From NCBI RefSeq assembly GCF_000170795.1, contig NZ_ABCM01000007.1:183969-247968 (forward strand): DNA of 64,000 bases. Reading direction: 5' to 3'. This DNA is from Pedobacter sp. BAL39 (GTDB lineage: Bacteria; Bacteroidota; Bacteroidia; Sphingobacteriales; Sphingobacteriaceae). The translations under genes and the position numbers were made by a program. Below are positions 8,732-18,101 of this stretch, in pieces. Under the pieces are notes generated by a model. It saw only the letters and a program-made list of their open reading frames with translations, did no database searches and was not told the DNA's origin. How positions within the stretch are numbered: position 1 is the first letter of the stretch; every line of letters starts with the position of its first letter.

Positions 8732-9544
8732 ATGAACGAGGACTTATATCTTCATATTTTTAACAAGCAAAATGACATTGATGAGGTACCTTCCAACGAG
8801 GTCATCGCTGCCTGGGCATTGAACGTACTGAACCTTCTTTTTCCGGAGCGTGCAACTTGTATGAAGTATAGCCTGGAAGAAATTCACAGCCGATTTGCAG
8901 CACTGGAAAATGAACTTACAGAGTTGCTGAATGCGACAACAGCTTGCGATGACTGTAACAATGAGCTGGTATCCAAGAACTTTTTCAAGAGTCTGCCGGC
9001 ACTTTATCATAAGATGAATACGGATATCTCAGCCATCCTGACGGGCGATCCTGCTGCGAAAAGTGAGTTTGAGATCATCAGGGCTTATCCCGGTTTCCTG
9101 GCCATCTCTTTGTTCCGCATTGCGAATGCCCTGCTGCACCTGGATATTCCATTGATCCCGAGGATTCTGACGGAATATGCGCACGCGCATACAGGGATAG
9201 ACATCCACCCAGGGGCGACGATTGGAGAATACCTTTACATCGATCATGGAACGGGAATTGTGATTGGTGAAACAACGGTGATTGGCAATCATGTAAAACT
9301 CTATCAGGGTGTTACGCTGGGTGCTCTGAGCGTGGAGAAATACATGGCCAATCAGAAACGACATCCCACCATTGCGGATCATGTGATCATCTATTCAGGG
9401 GCAACGATCCTTGGAGGAGATACGGTCATTGGTCACGATTCCATCATTGGTGGAAACGTCTGGCTGACGAGGACGGTACAGCCCTATTCCACGGTCTATC
9501 ACCAGTCGGCAATCAAAGTTATTGACACAAAAAACAAAGATTAA
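8732..9544 (+). CDS. cysE: Serine O-acetyltransferase
   Basis: A 270-aa enzyme that transfers acetyl from acetyl-CoA to L-serine, giving O-acetylserine for cysteine synthesis. The N-terminal half is helical. The C-terminal half is a left-handed beta-helix of hexapeptide repeats, with IHPGATIG, the active-site segment IDHGTGIVIGE, and the LYQGVTLGALS loop. The length fits the longer EpsC-like bacterial form. The ATG at 8732 is preferred to a TTG two codons upstream. One base separates its stop from the cysM start, so the pathway's two steps are encoded as one unit. Confidence 0.95.
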   Translation: MNEDLYLHIFNKQNDIDEVPSNEVIAAWALNVLNLLFPERATCMKYSLEEIHSRFAALENELTELLNATTACDDCNNELVSKNFFKSLPALYHKMNTDISAILTGDPAAKSEFEIIRAYPGFLAISLFRIANALLHLDIPLIPRILTEYAHAHTGIDIHPGATIGEYLYIDHGTGIVIGETTVIGNHVKLYQGVTLGALSVEKYMANQKRHPTIADHVIIYSGATILGGDTVIGHDSIIGGNVWLTRTVQPYSTVYHQSAIKVIDTKNKD

Positions 9545-9545
9545 C

Positions 9546-10418
9546 ATGGGTAACATCATAGAATTTGTCGGAAATACACCATTGGTGGAAATTCAGAAAT
9601 TAAATAGCAATCCAGGGGTAAAGATCTTTGCCAAACTGGAGGGTAATAATCCGGGAGGCAGTGTGAAGGACCGTGCGGCACTGAATATGATACGCAGTGC
9701 AATGGAACGTGGTGAGATTACCAAAGGAACCAAACTGATTGAAGCGACTAGCGGCAATACAGGGATTGCACTGGCCATGATAGCCAGCATCTTCGGACTG
9801 GAAATAGAACTGGTGATGCCATCAAACTCCACCAGGGAGCGTACGCTGACGATGGAAGCTTATGGCGCCAGGGTCACGTTGCTGGAATCTATAGAGGTAT
9901 GCCGTGACTATGCGGAAGAAAAAGGGGCGCAGGATGGGTATTACATTTTGAACCAGTTTGCAAATCCTGACAACTACCTGGCCCATTACAAAACTACCGG
10001 GCCTGAGATATGGCGCGATACAGAACATAAGATCACTCACTTTGTGAGTTCCATGGGCACCACGGGTAGCATCATGGGAAATTCCATGTACCTGAAAGAA
10101 CAAAATCCGGACATTCAGATTGTCGGCTGCCAGCCAACGGAAGAATCATCCATTCCTGGCATCCGCAGGTGGCCGGAAGCCTACCTGCCAAAGATTTTCG
10201 ATCCAACGCGCGTAGACCGTGTCATGGATGTTTCCCAGGAGGAGGCCGTTGCCGCCACAAGGCAAATGGCAAAGGTCGAGGGCATATTTGCCGGAATGAG
10301 TAGTGGCGGAGCGCTGTCCTGTGCCCTGAAGCTGGCTGCGGAACTGGAGGAAGGGCTGATTGTGTTTATTGCTTGTGATAGGGGCGACCGCTACCTGAGC
10401 AGCGATCTGTTCGGATAG
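9546..10418 (+). CDS. cysM: Cysteine synthase (O-acetylserine sulfhydrylase), CysM type
   Basis: A 290-aa PLP enzyme that makes cysteine from O-acetylserine and sulfide (or thiosulfate in CysM-type enzymes). GGSVKDRAA contains the Schiff-base lysine K41, and TSGNTG (about 68-73) binds the substrate and the PLP phosphate. The short length and the GIRRWPEAYLP segment favour the CysM over the CysK subgroup. The ATG at 9546 follows the cysE stop by one base; a TTG at 9522 inside cysE is less likely. It is convergent with the AsmA gene. Confidence 0.93.
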   Translation: MGNIIEFVGNTPLVEIQKLNSNPGVKIFAKLEGNNPGGSVKDRAALNMIRSAMERGEITKGTKLIEATSGNTGIALAMIASIFGLEIELVMPSNSTRERTLTMEAYGARVTLLESIEVCRDYAEEKGAQDGYYILNQFANPDNYLAHYKTTGPEIWRDTEHKITHFVSSMGTTGSIMGNSMYLKEQNPDIQIVGCQPTEESSIPGIRRWPEAYLPKIFDPTRVDRVMDVSQEEAVAATRQMAKVEGIFAGMSSGGALSCALKLAAELEEGLIVFIACDRGDRYLSSDLFG

Positions 10419-10433
10419 TATCGCCGTCTGTTC

Positions 10434-13400
10434 TTATTTGGTGTCTTCTTGTTCTTCTGTTTCTTCCAGTTTTCCCTCTTTGTTTCTTTTAAGGGCAACT
10501 TTAGGTTGTTCCTGTGTTCCGGTGATGCTCAAAGGAATACCGATGATGCCAAAAGGAGGTAAACCCAGTCGGCCGCTCATGTTCAGTCGTCCATCGAAAC
10601 TGACCTGCCCTTCAAAACGAGGCCTGAAGCCTGCAATGCGCATCTTGAAACGTTCGATGGTGATGATGTTGTTCTTGATGGTTGTTTTGATGTTTACCGT
10701 TGAGACATCAGGGTTGTTGAGACTATCGCGGCCTGTGGCCTTACTCACTGCATTCATCATTTTGAAACCCATCAGGCTTACTTTCTTCACAGAAAGCACA
10801 CCGCCGCCCTTCAGCGTAGGAAACACAGGGTACATCTCCTGGTTCAGTTTGCCTGACAGCTGGTAGTCGAGCCCGATAATGCCTTTTACCTTTGAGGCAG
10901 AAGTGGCCATCTCACGGAACAGCCTGATCTCTTTATAGGCCCTGGCCACATCAAATTCGCTGGCGAGGATGTGGTAATTAAAAGTTGCCGACCGTGGGTT
11001 CAGGCTCTTATAGGTGGCATCCATCGTCACCGGCGCACCAATCAGTTTGAAGCCAGTCTGGATCAGTGACAATGTACCATTGTTGAGTGTCATCGTGCCT
11101 TTGGCATCTTTAATTTCCAGGTCATTGTAATATACTACCGCTGAATTTGCCGACAGCTTTACGTTCAGGTTGTCGGGGATCATGATGACACCTGCAGGAG
11201 CAGCGGAGGAGGGGGCAGCACTGTTGCTGTAGGCCATGAACTCATCGGCATAAATGCGGTTACTGAGGAAGTTAAAATTGCCCGTCAGCTTCGCGTTGTC
11301 TGCCAGCACATAGTTGATGATGTTGCTCATGTAACCATTGACACTGAAGTCTGACTTCCCATAAACGGCCTGGAAACGCTCAAACTTCATCTTATCCTGG
11401 AAAAAAGAAAATACGCCATTTTTGATGAGGAAAGGTTCGGGGAAGAGGTCTGAGCGCAGGTTGAGTCCTTTGACCACCATACGTCCACTATTGTTGAGTT
11501 TGCTGTACCTGCCGGACATGGCATCGCTCTGCAGTCCTTTAAAGGCCACATCTGTATAAATGGATCCCTTTACCTGATACCCCTTTACCGCAAAAAGCTG
11601 GTATAACTTTCCAATGTCGATGCTGCCTTTTGAGCTGATGTTGTAAGCCACATTGTCGAAGTTCCTGATGTCCGCTTTCAACAGGAAAGGTTCTCCACCC
11701 ATGCTGAAGGAAATGGGCCTGATGTTCAGCTGCGTACCTTTTAAAGCACCATCTTTGTTGACCAGCTGTCCGTCGATGACAATTTGTTCCAGTGCCTGGT
11801 CAAACGATGCGGTTTTGATGCGTCCATTGTTCAGCAGGATGCTGGCCTGTGTAAGTGGGAATTTCTTTTTCAGTTTGCTGTAACCGCCTTTGCTTTGCAG
11901 GTCAAGGTTCAGGTTGCCACTCAGCTCCAGTCCCTCTAGCGGATAGAAGCTCTTGATTTCTGCAAAGTTGACATGGATTTCAGAGCGATATCCACCGGCA
12001 TGGTTTTCGCAGTCTGAATCCTTGCATGACCGCGGATGTAATTGCTCAATGCCTGTATGTTGAGGTCTGTGATCTCGAGGACCGTATTTTTATACTGTCC
12101 GTCGGTGTTGCTGCCGTTAATGTGGAAGTTGATCTTGTCGATTGCTGTGGGCAAAGCTGCATATTTGAAGTAGCCATCTTTCATGGTAGATTTCAGCCTG
12201 AACTTCGGAATGGTAGAAATGACAGTATCCACCTGTCTGAGGCCACTTTTAACTACTTTTTTGGTATATTTTCCATCTGCCTGCAGGTTCAGCTGGTAAC
12301 GTCCCCTGAGCTGCTCCATACCGAAAATTTTGCTCCATTTGTCGAGGTCTATGGCAGCCCTGGTGTTGATATGGACTTCAGGTTCTTTAATGCCTTTCAG
12401 TTTGAAGATGGAATTCACGTAGTCGCTGCCAATATTGAAATAAAGGCTGTCCATATTGATATAAAGACTATCCGGATTCAGGCCTGGTACCTTTGTTTGC
12501 AGGTTGAGATACAGGTTGGTGATGCCCTCCGGGGCTTTCGGGTTCATAATTTCGCCGTCACGGATTTTCATGCTGAAGGCAGCAGTGGGCATGATGTTCT
12601 CTTTGGCATTGTATTTCCCGATCAGTGATGCTTTGATTTCTGCATATCCTTTGATGTTTGTCTTTTCCATCCTGCTGGCGATTTCAGGTGGAAGGGCGGA
12701 GAAAATATTATGAAGGTCTGTTTCTTTCGCCTGTGTTTTGAAGTTGATGTCATAACCGTCTTTCAGAAAAGAGAATTTTCCCTTGAAACGTATGGGCAGT
12801 GAATTGATTTTCAAATCGTTTTCATTAAACAGCAGATCCAGGGAATTGGTATTGATCTTTGTAACCAGTTTGGCATTGAGACTTTTGTGCAACAAATAAG
12901 GTGTCTTATTGTAATAGACGTTGATGGTATCAATGTCAGCTTTACTTTTAAGGTCAAATATCTCGTTACTCAGGTCGCCTTCACCGGCATAACTGAGGCC
13001 CTTTGCACTGATCATCATCGGGATGGAGCGGTCGTTGTAAACGAGGTTGCTTTTGTTGATGAAAATGCCCTGTATTTTAATGGCTGTCTGGCTGCTGTCT
13101 TTTTTTACGGAAGGATTGTCCTTGCTCTCGTAAACATTGTAGTTGGCATTTCCTTTTTCGTCGACCTCAATGTTGATGTCTGCCTCATCCACAAATATTT
13201 CTTCAATTTTAACCTGATCGGAAAATACGGTGCTGAGGTCTACACCAAACGAAAGTTCTTTAGTATGGAGCAAGGTGTCTTGCTGAAAGGGTGCGGAGCC
13301 TTTTAACGTAAAGTTATGAAGGCTGAAGGTCAGTGAGGGGAAGTGTCTGAAAAAGGACAGGCTGGTGCTTTCGAATTCCACTTCACCCTTGATGCTTTGA

Positions 13401-13516
13401 TTTACCCATTTTTTGACCTCATTGGAGATGGTCTTCGGTAGTAAGTAGGGGATGATCAATAAAAGAAATAGCAGGGAGATGAGCGTGATTCCGAAAATTT
13501 TAAAGGCCTTTTTCAA
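10434..13516 (-). pseudogene. AsmA-family protein gene broken by a single frameshift
   Basis: Two minus-strand frames together make one AsmA-like protein of about 1,025 aa. The first (13516 to 11936) begins with a membrane anchor (MKKAFKIFGITLISLLFLLL) and the long beta-rich AsmA body. It reads MPVDIALKSMSTLQK and then stops at 11936. The second frame continues the homology-like text without a break from about 11990 (EIHVNFAEIKSFYPLEGL) through the AsmA C-terminal region to 10434. The switch lies at about 11975-11990. Intact AsmA proteins are inner-membrane-anchored and are linked to outer-membrane lipid traffic. The rest of the gene is undamaged, so a recent mutation or a sequencing error is likely. 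Confidence 0.82.
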
Positions 13517-13836
13517 TTGGATAAGGTTAGATTTTTTAGGTTACAAAGATAATTTTTTATAAGTTCAAACTTGTATTTTTTTGTAGGTGCGGTGCCTGTT
13601 TTTTGTTAAAAATTGTTAATCTGCAGACATGTTGTTGTCAGATGCCGAATCATTTTAAATTCGCAGGCTGCTGATGTTTTTGTACCTTGGAACCGTTTTA
13701 TGGATCGGATCTTTCTTTTCCATGATAAATGAACAGTTTGCTGGCAGCAGTGTTATTAGAACAGCAGGCAGAGCGGTGATGACATGACATGCAGGCCTGT
13801 GATGAAATAATCTGTGATGAAATAAAATAAATCATT
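13517..13836. other. Divergent intergenic region with a 14-bp direct repeat
   Basis: This 320-base gap separates the divergent AsmA and TPR genes. It holds the AsmA promoter element and, just before the TPR start, two exact copies of CTGTGATGAAATAA at 13797-13810 and 13812-13825 (15-bp period). No conserved gene or RNA is apparent in the remainder. Confidence 0.6.
13544..13551 (-). promoter_or_regulatory. Putative -7 element for the AsmA gene
   Basis: On the minus strand this reads TATCTTTG, a full match to the Bacteroidota TAnnTTTG element, 27 bases before the AsmA start codon. A TTTG lies 14 bases upstream, closer than the usual -33 spacing. Confidence 0.5.
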
Positions 13837-14286
13837 ATGAGCGAAAAAGAACTTTCCCAGGAGATCCTGGACCAGATTGCGGCCTTGTCCGAAAGTGGTA
13901 ATGAATATATGGATGAGGATGATTTTGATGCGGCGGTGAGTATGTGGGAAGAGGCATTGGAGCTCATTCCAGATCCACAAAACACTTATGCTGAAAGTGT
14001 CTGGTTGAACGCTTCCATTGGCGATGCCTGGTTTTTGCAGGATGATTATGAGAGTGCGCTGGCTTACTTCCTGCTTGCAAAATCAAACATTGAAGAAAAC
14101 ACCTATCAGAATCCTTTCATCATGCTGCGTCTGGGGCAATGTTATCTGGAAGCAGGGGATACCGATCTGGCTAAAGAATTTCTGTTACGTGCCTATATGC
14201 TGGACGGGGAGTCTGTATTTGAGGGCGAAGACGATAAATACCTGACCTTCCTTAAGACGTACGTTGACCTGAGTCCTCAGCCCTGA
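13837..14286 (+). CDS. Tetratricopeptide-repeat protein, 149 aa
   Basis: A small acidic cytosolic protein built of three to four degenerate TPR helical pairs, for example ESGNEYMDEDDFDAAVSMWE, ASIGDAWFLQDDYESALAYF and LGQCYLEAGDTDLAKEFLL. TPRs bind other proteins; the partner is unknown. No signal peptide is present. It stands alone, divergent from the AsmA gene and tail-to-tail with the acyltransferase gene with no gap between their stop codons. Confidence 0.8.
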   Translation: MSEKELSQEILDQIAALSESGNEYMDEDDFDAAVSMWEEALELIPDPQNTYAESVWLNASIGDAWFLQDDYESALAYFLLAKSNIEENTYQNPFIMLRLGQCYLEAGDTDLAKEFLLRAYMLDGESVFEGEDDKYLTFLKTYVDLSPQP

Positions 14287-15231
14287 TCAGGAGCTGAGCA
14301 ACAGCGGTGATTCCGGTCTGTGTTTCCAGCGCCGGTGGCTCCAGAGCCAGTATGGGGGTTCGGTAGTCAGAATATCTGCCAGCTGACGTGCAAATGTTTT
14401 GGTGATTTCCTTATCGCCTGCAACTTCGGGCTGGAGACATAAGGGGATAAATTCCACCTCATAGTAACCACTCCGGGTGCACCTGATGGCGGAATAGAAT
14501 ACCGGGCGTTTGGTGCGTTGTGCAATTTTTTCAACACCCAGGTGAAAGGAGGTAGGCTGGTTGAGGAAATTCAGCCAGTAGTGTGATTCCTGTTTTGGCG
14601 GTGCCTGATCATTGGCGAAGCAAAAGATGGAGGTTTCCTTTTCGCTTTCCTTTAATGCGCGTAAGGTGTTTCGCATCGGTACCAGTTCATTTCCAAAACG
14701 GTGGCGGATCTGATAAAACCATTTGTCAAACCTTTTATTGCTCAGTGGTTTATATATAGTATAAATCCGGGCTTTAACATGAAGTCCCAGCGCCATTACT
14801 CCCCATTCGTAATTGCCGTAATGTGGTGAACACAGCAGTATGCTCTGTCCTCGTTTGATGTAATTCTGTACCACCTCCAGGTTTTTGAAGGTCACTCTTT
14901 TACCAAGCTCCCTTGCAGAAATTGTTCTCATCTTGAAAATCTCCACGATGAGCCTGGAGAGGTGCTTGAAGAAACTTTTCTCGATCACTTTCAGCTCTTC
15001 ATCTTTCTTTTGCGGGAAAGCATTGTGGAGGTTTTCCCTGACTACCTGTTTGCGATAACCGAAGATGCGGTATACAAAGAAGTAAATAAAGTTGGAAAAT
15101 GCATACAGTAGCGACAAGGGGATTCTGGAAAGTGTGTTCAGCACAAAAATGCCTGCAGCTGTCAATATTGATGATAACTGGTTTTCTTTTTTATCAGGTG
15201 TGCCCACCGATGGATGACGCTGCTGGTTCAT
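14287..15231 (-). CDS. Lysophospholipid/lipid A acyltransferase (LpxL/HtrB family)
   Basis: From the Met at 15231 the protein is 314 aa, near the family norm of about 300. An upstream ATG at 15297 adds 22 residues without a family match. It has an N-terminal membrane segment (ILTAAGIFVLNTL), the acyltransferase HxxxxE motif in SPHYGNYEW (H137, E142), and later segments NDQAPPKQE and ALRALKE-like helices typical of LpxL. The expected role is adding a secondary acyl chain to lipid A or an aminolipid at the inner membrane. Confidence 0.87.
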   Translation of the reverse strand: MNQQRHPSVGTPDKKENQLSSILTAAGIFVLNTLSRIPLSLLYAFSNFIYFFVYRIFGYRKQVVRENLHNAFPQKKDEELKVIEKSFFKHLSRLIVEIFKMRTISARELGKRVTFKNLEVVQNYIKRGQSILLCSPHYGNYEWGVMALGLHVKARIYTIYKPLSNKRFDKWFYQIRHRFGNELVPMRNTLRALKESEKETSIFCFANDQAPPKQESHYWLNFLNQPTSFHLGVEKIAQRTKRPVFYSAIRCTRSGYYEVEFIPLCLQPEVAGDKEITKTFARQLADILTTEPPYWLWSHRRWKHRPESPLLLSS

Positions 15232-15644
15232 GCGTAGATATGGATTTTGAGGCCCTAAAGGCAATAGTACAAAATTAAGACATGAAAAAATTTGCACAAA
15301 ATCTTTTGATTCAGCGAAAAGTCAAAATTTAACAATTGTCTTTCCTTGTATCCCTGTTTATTCACTTGTGTCCTGGCCGATTCAGTTACATCCTTACTTG
15401 ATTTACTCCCTTACTTTTTGAGTGCTTCTGTCTACTTTCCGCCTTCCTTTGCTTATTTTTCGGATTCCGTTGCTTACTTTACGCCGTCCGTTAGTGTACA
15501 TTCGTTGTCCGTTACCGGACAGATGAAACCTTGATGTCGGGCCTAAACCGGCCCCTGATGTGCTGCCAAAGCACCAAGGTATTCTGGCATCCAAATGGAA
15601 TAAGGAGTACTGCTGATCATTATTTCACCACAAAACACCCTCGA
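15232..15644. other. Long intergenic region containing degenerate 21-bp repeats
   Basis: This 413-base gap lies upstream of both the acyltransferase (minus) and the permease (plus). Its middle third is a degenerate tandem repeat, listed separately. Short open frames on both strands (15346-15534 plus, 15403-15594 minus) derive from the repeat periodicity and have no recognisable product. I found no clear promoter element. Confidence 0.6.
15412..15516. repeat. Five degenerate 21-bp tandem repeat units
   Basis: Units start at 15412, 15433, 15454, 15475 and 15496. The first four begin TACTTT or TATTTT, and the middle units share TTCC(T/G)TTGCT-like ends. The period is exactly 21 bases in all five, i.e. 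two helical turns and a multiple of three. Identity between units is moderate. There is no spacer/repeat alternation. Confidence 0.65.
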
Positions 15645-18089
15645 ATGTTTAAGCTGAACCTGAAAATTGCCCTTAGAAACATCTGGAAAAATAAATCCGC
15701 CGCTTTCATCAATATGTTCGGTCTGTCGCTCGGACTTGCCGGTTTCATTACCATTCTGTTGTACCTCAATCATGAGACAGGCTTTGATAAATGGGATCCA
15801 AAGCTCAAAAATGTGTATAAGGTAGGGGTGCACTTCAAGGTGAATGCTTCGGATGAATGGTGGGAATCGCTGCCTTCAAACCTGGTGACGCTGATGCGCA
15901 AGAATTGCCCGGAGGTGAAAAGTGCCAGCATGTCCAATTGGGGAGAGGAAGTTATTGTGCATGGACAGGACTATTTTTATGACTTAAATGCACGGGTGGT
16001 GGACAGCACTTTCTTCAGTACCTTTCCTTTTACCTTTCTGCAGGGCGATGCACGGACGGCACTTCATCAACCCAACAGTGCTGTTATCAATAGAAAAATG
16101 GCCATGAAAATTTTCGGCACAGAGGATGTCATCGGCAAACGAATAGAGATGGGCTTTGATAAAAAGCTGCATACCATTACCGGTGTGTGGGACAATGAAA
16201 GAAACCCGACGCATTTCTGGGCAGATGTGATCACCAATATTCCAGATCCGGCAGATGATGGTTGGGGAAACTTCAGTTACAACATTTACTTCCAGCTGCA
16301 TGAGGGGGCGGATGCGGAAACTGCACTGGCAAAGATCAGTCGGTTGTTTCTGGATGCGAAAGCACGATGGACTGTCAGGGATGGTGCCGATAAGGTGAAG
16401 CAGAGGGCTTTACTGACGGAAGCACAATCCAAGCAGATACTCGCAAAAAACGGAGGCATGGACATTCAGCTTATCTTTGAGCCCGTTGGGAAGGTATACA
16501 CCAGCTCCGTTTTTTACGGTAAAACCAGGGAGACCACGTTGTATGTGCTTTCCGGACTGGCCATATTCCTGCTGGCCATTGCCTGCATCAACTTTACGAA
16601 TCTTGCCATGGCCTACTCCGGGCGCCGGGCACGTGAAATTGGTGTCAAAAAAGTCCTTGGTGTAGAACGCAATACCCTCATCAAACAGTTCCTGTTTGAA
16701 ACATTTCTACAGACCATGTCGGCATTTTTATTCGGTCTCGCCCTGGTAGAACTCCTGCTGCCTTATTTTAATGGATTGCTGGGCGGCAACATCAGCTTTT
16801 TGAACCATGCTGACCTGTATGGTATTGTGTGGCAGGTGGCGTTGGTCTTTGTGGTGGTTACCTTATGTGCCGGGCTTTATCCGGCAGTGTACCTCTCGGG
16901 CTTTCTGCCCACAAAAGTGCTGAAGGGTAACTTTGAACGCAGCAGTAAGGGCGTTATGATCCGTCGTGTGCTGATCGTAGGACAATTTGTGATCACCTGC
17001 ACCTTTATCATTTGTTTTTCGGTGATGTTCAGCCAGCTGGACTTCCTGAGAAATAAAGACATTGGTTTGAGCAGAAGCCAGGTGGTCTCTTTCAACATGC
17101 AGACAAAAAATATGATGAACATGCCGGCAGATCAGTTTGAGCAAACGAGACAGCGTCTGATGAAGATCGAGGGGGTGCAGTCGGTCAGCCGCTCCAGCAG
17201 GTCACCGTGGACCACTAATGGCAGTAACTCCGGGGATGCGGCATACCTGGAAAATCAGATTGTCATTGACGACTATTATATAGATTTTGATTATTTTAAG
17301 ACATTGAACATCAGTATGGCTGCGGGGCGTGATTTCAGTCTGCCGAATTTCAGTTCGGATACTTTGCAGATGTCTGCCATTTTAAATGAATCGGCGGTGC
17401 GGGAGCTGGGGATTAAGGCGCCCCTTGGAAAAACCTATAAACGTGCGGGATCAAGCCTCAGGATTGTTGGGGTGGTCAAAGATTTTAACGACCGTGGATT
17501 TGAGAAAAGTATCAAACCTTCACATTTTATCATCAAACCGGGTTGGACACACTATGGGAGCCTGCTGGTCAGTATCGGAGGAGCTGATGTCAAACGAACG
17601 GCAGAAAGGCTCGCTGAGGAGTGGAAAAATATCGAAGCGGGTTTTCCGGTGCGCATGAACTGGCTGGATGAATCCTTTGCGAAAAATATAGCGGCCTACA
17701 ATAAACAGGAGAAGATCATGAAAGTATTCAGCATCGCCACCCTGGCCATCGCCTTACTTGGGCTATTTGCGCTGGCGGCTTACAATGCGAAGACCAGGAG
17801 CCGGGAAATTGCAGTACGTAAAATCCTGGGTGCCTCTACCACTGGTATCCTCCGTCTGCTGAACAAAGAGTTTGTGCTGCTGGTTGTGATTGCCAATGTC
17901 ATTTCCTTTGCTGCGGCCTACCTGATGATGCACAGCTGGCTCAATGATTTTGCTTACCGCATCAACATCCCTATTTACCTGTTCCTGCTCACCGGACTGT
18001 TGTCGATGGTGCTGACGATCATAACGGTTAGCTGGCAGGCTTATAAAGCGGCGGTTGCCAACCCTGTGGATGCGCTGAAGTACGAATAA
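15645..18089 (+). CDS. MacB/FtsX-family ABC transporter permease
   Basis: An 814-aa permease from the ATG at 15645; the 38 residues upstream of it lack family similarity. It shows the double MacB-type layout: a membrane segment near residue 20 (FINMFGLSLGLAGFITILLY), a large periplasmic domain, three FtsX helices starting SGLAIFLLAIACINF, a second periplasmic domain, and a C-terminal FtsX block with TRSREIAVRKILGAS. Bacteroidota carry many such permeases, often without an adjacent ATPase, as here. The substrate is unknown. It ends 12 bases before the convergent helicase gene. Confidence 0.9.
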   Translation: MFKLNLKIALRNIWKNKSAAFINMFGLSLGLAGFITILLYLNHETGFDKWDPKLKNVYKVGVHFKVNASDEWWESLPSNLVTLMRKNCPEVKSASMSNWGEEVIVHGQDYFYDLNARVVDSTFFSTFPFTFLQGDARTALHQPNSAVINRKMAMKIFGTEDVIGKRIEMGFDKKLHTITGVWDNERNPTHFWADVITNIPDPADDGWGNFSYNIYFQLHEGADAETALAKISRLFLDAKARWTVRDGADKVKQRALLTEAQSKQILAKNGGMDIQLIFEPVGKVYTSSVFYGKTRETTLYVLSGLAIFLLAIACINFTNLAMAYSGRRAREIGVKKVLGVERNTLIKQFLFETFLQTMSAFLFGLALVELLLPYFNGLLGGNISFLNHADLYGIVWQVALVFVVVTLCAGLYPAVYLSGFLPTKVLKGNFERSSKGVMIRRVLIVGQFVITCTFIICFSVMFSQLDFLRNKDIGLSRSQVVSFNMQTKNMMNMPADQFEQTRQRLMKIEGVQSVSRSSRSPWTTNGSNSGDAAYLENQIVIDDYYIDFDYFKTLNISMAAGRDFSLPNFSSDTLQMSAILNESAVRELGIKAPLGKTYKRAGSSLRIVGVVKDFNDRGFEKSIKPSHFIIKPGWTHYGSLLVSIGGADVKRTAERLAEEWKNIEAGFPVRMNWLDESFAKNIAAYNKQEKIMKVFSIATLAIALLGLFALAAYNAKTRSREIAVRKILGASTTGILRLLNKEFVLLVVIANVISFAAAYLMMHSWLNDFAYRINIPIYLFLLTGLLSMVLTIITVSWQAYKAAVANPVDALKYE

Positions 18090-18101
18090 TCCGGACAGAA
18101 T

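Noticed and set aside
11975..11990. Programmed ribosomal frameshift in the AsmA gene
   Set aside because: No X-XXY-YYZ slippery site or downstream stem is visible, and AsmA genes are not known for frameshift control.
12026..12628. A 200-codon plus-strand frame inside the AsmA gene
   Set aside because: The minus-strand AsmA reading is continuous in character and starts with a proper membrane anchor. The plus frame shows no domain or promoter.
15412..15516. 21-bp repeats as a CRISPR array
   Set aside because: Units are directly adjacent with no spacers, too short and too diverged, and no cas genes are present.
15346..15594. Short frames on both strands over the 21-bp repeat
   Set aside because: Repeat-driven, low-complexity translations with no start signal. 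They are explained by a 21-base period free of stops.
15645..18089. Permease without adjacent ATPase as a sign of gene loss
   Set aside because: Bacteroidota often encode such MacB/FtsX-type permeases as isolated genes, so the lack of a neighbour is normal.
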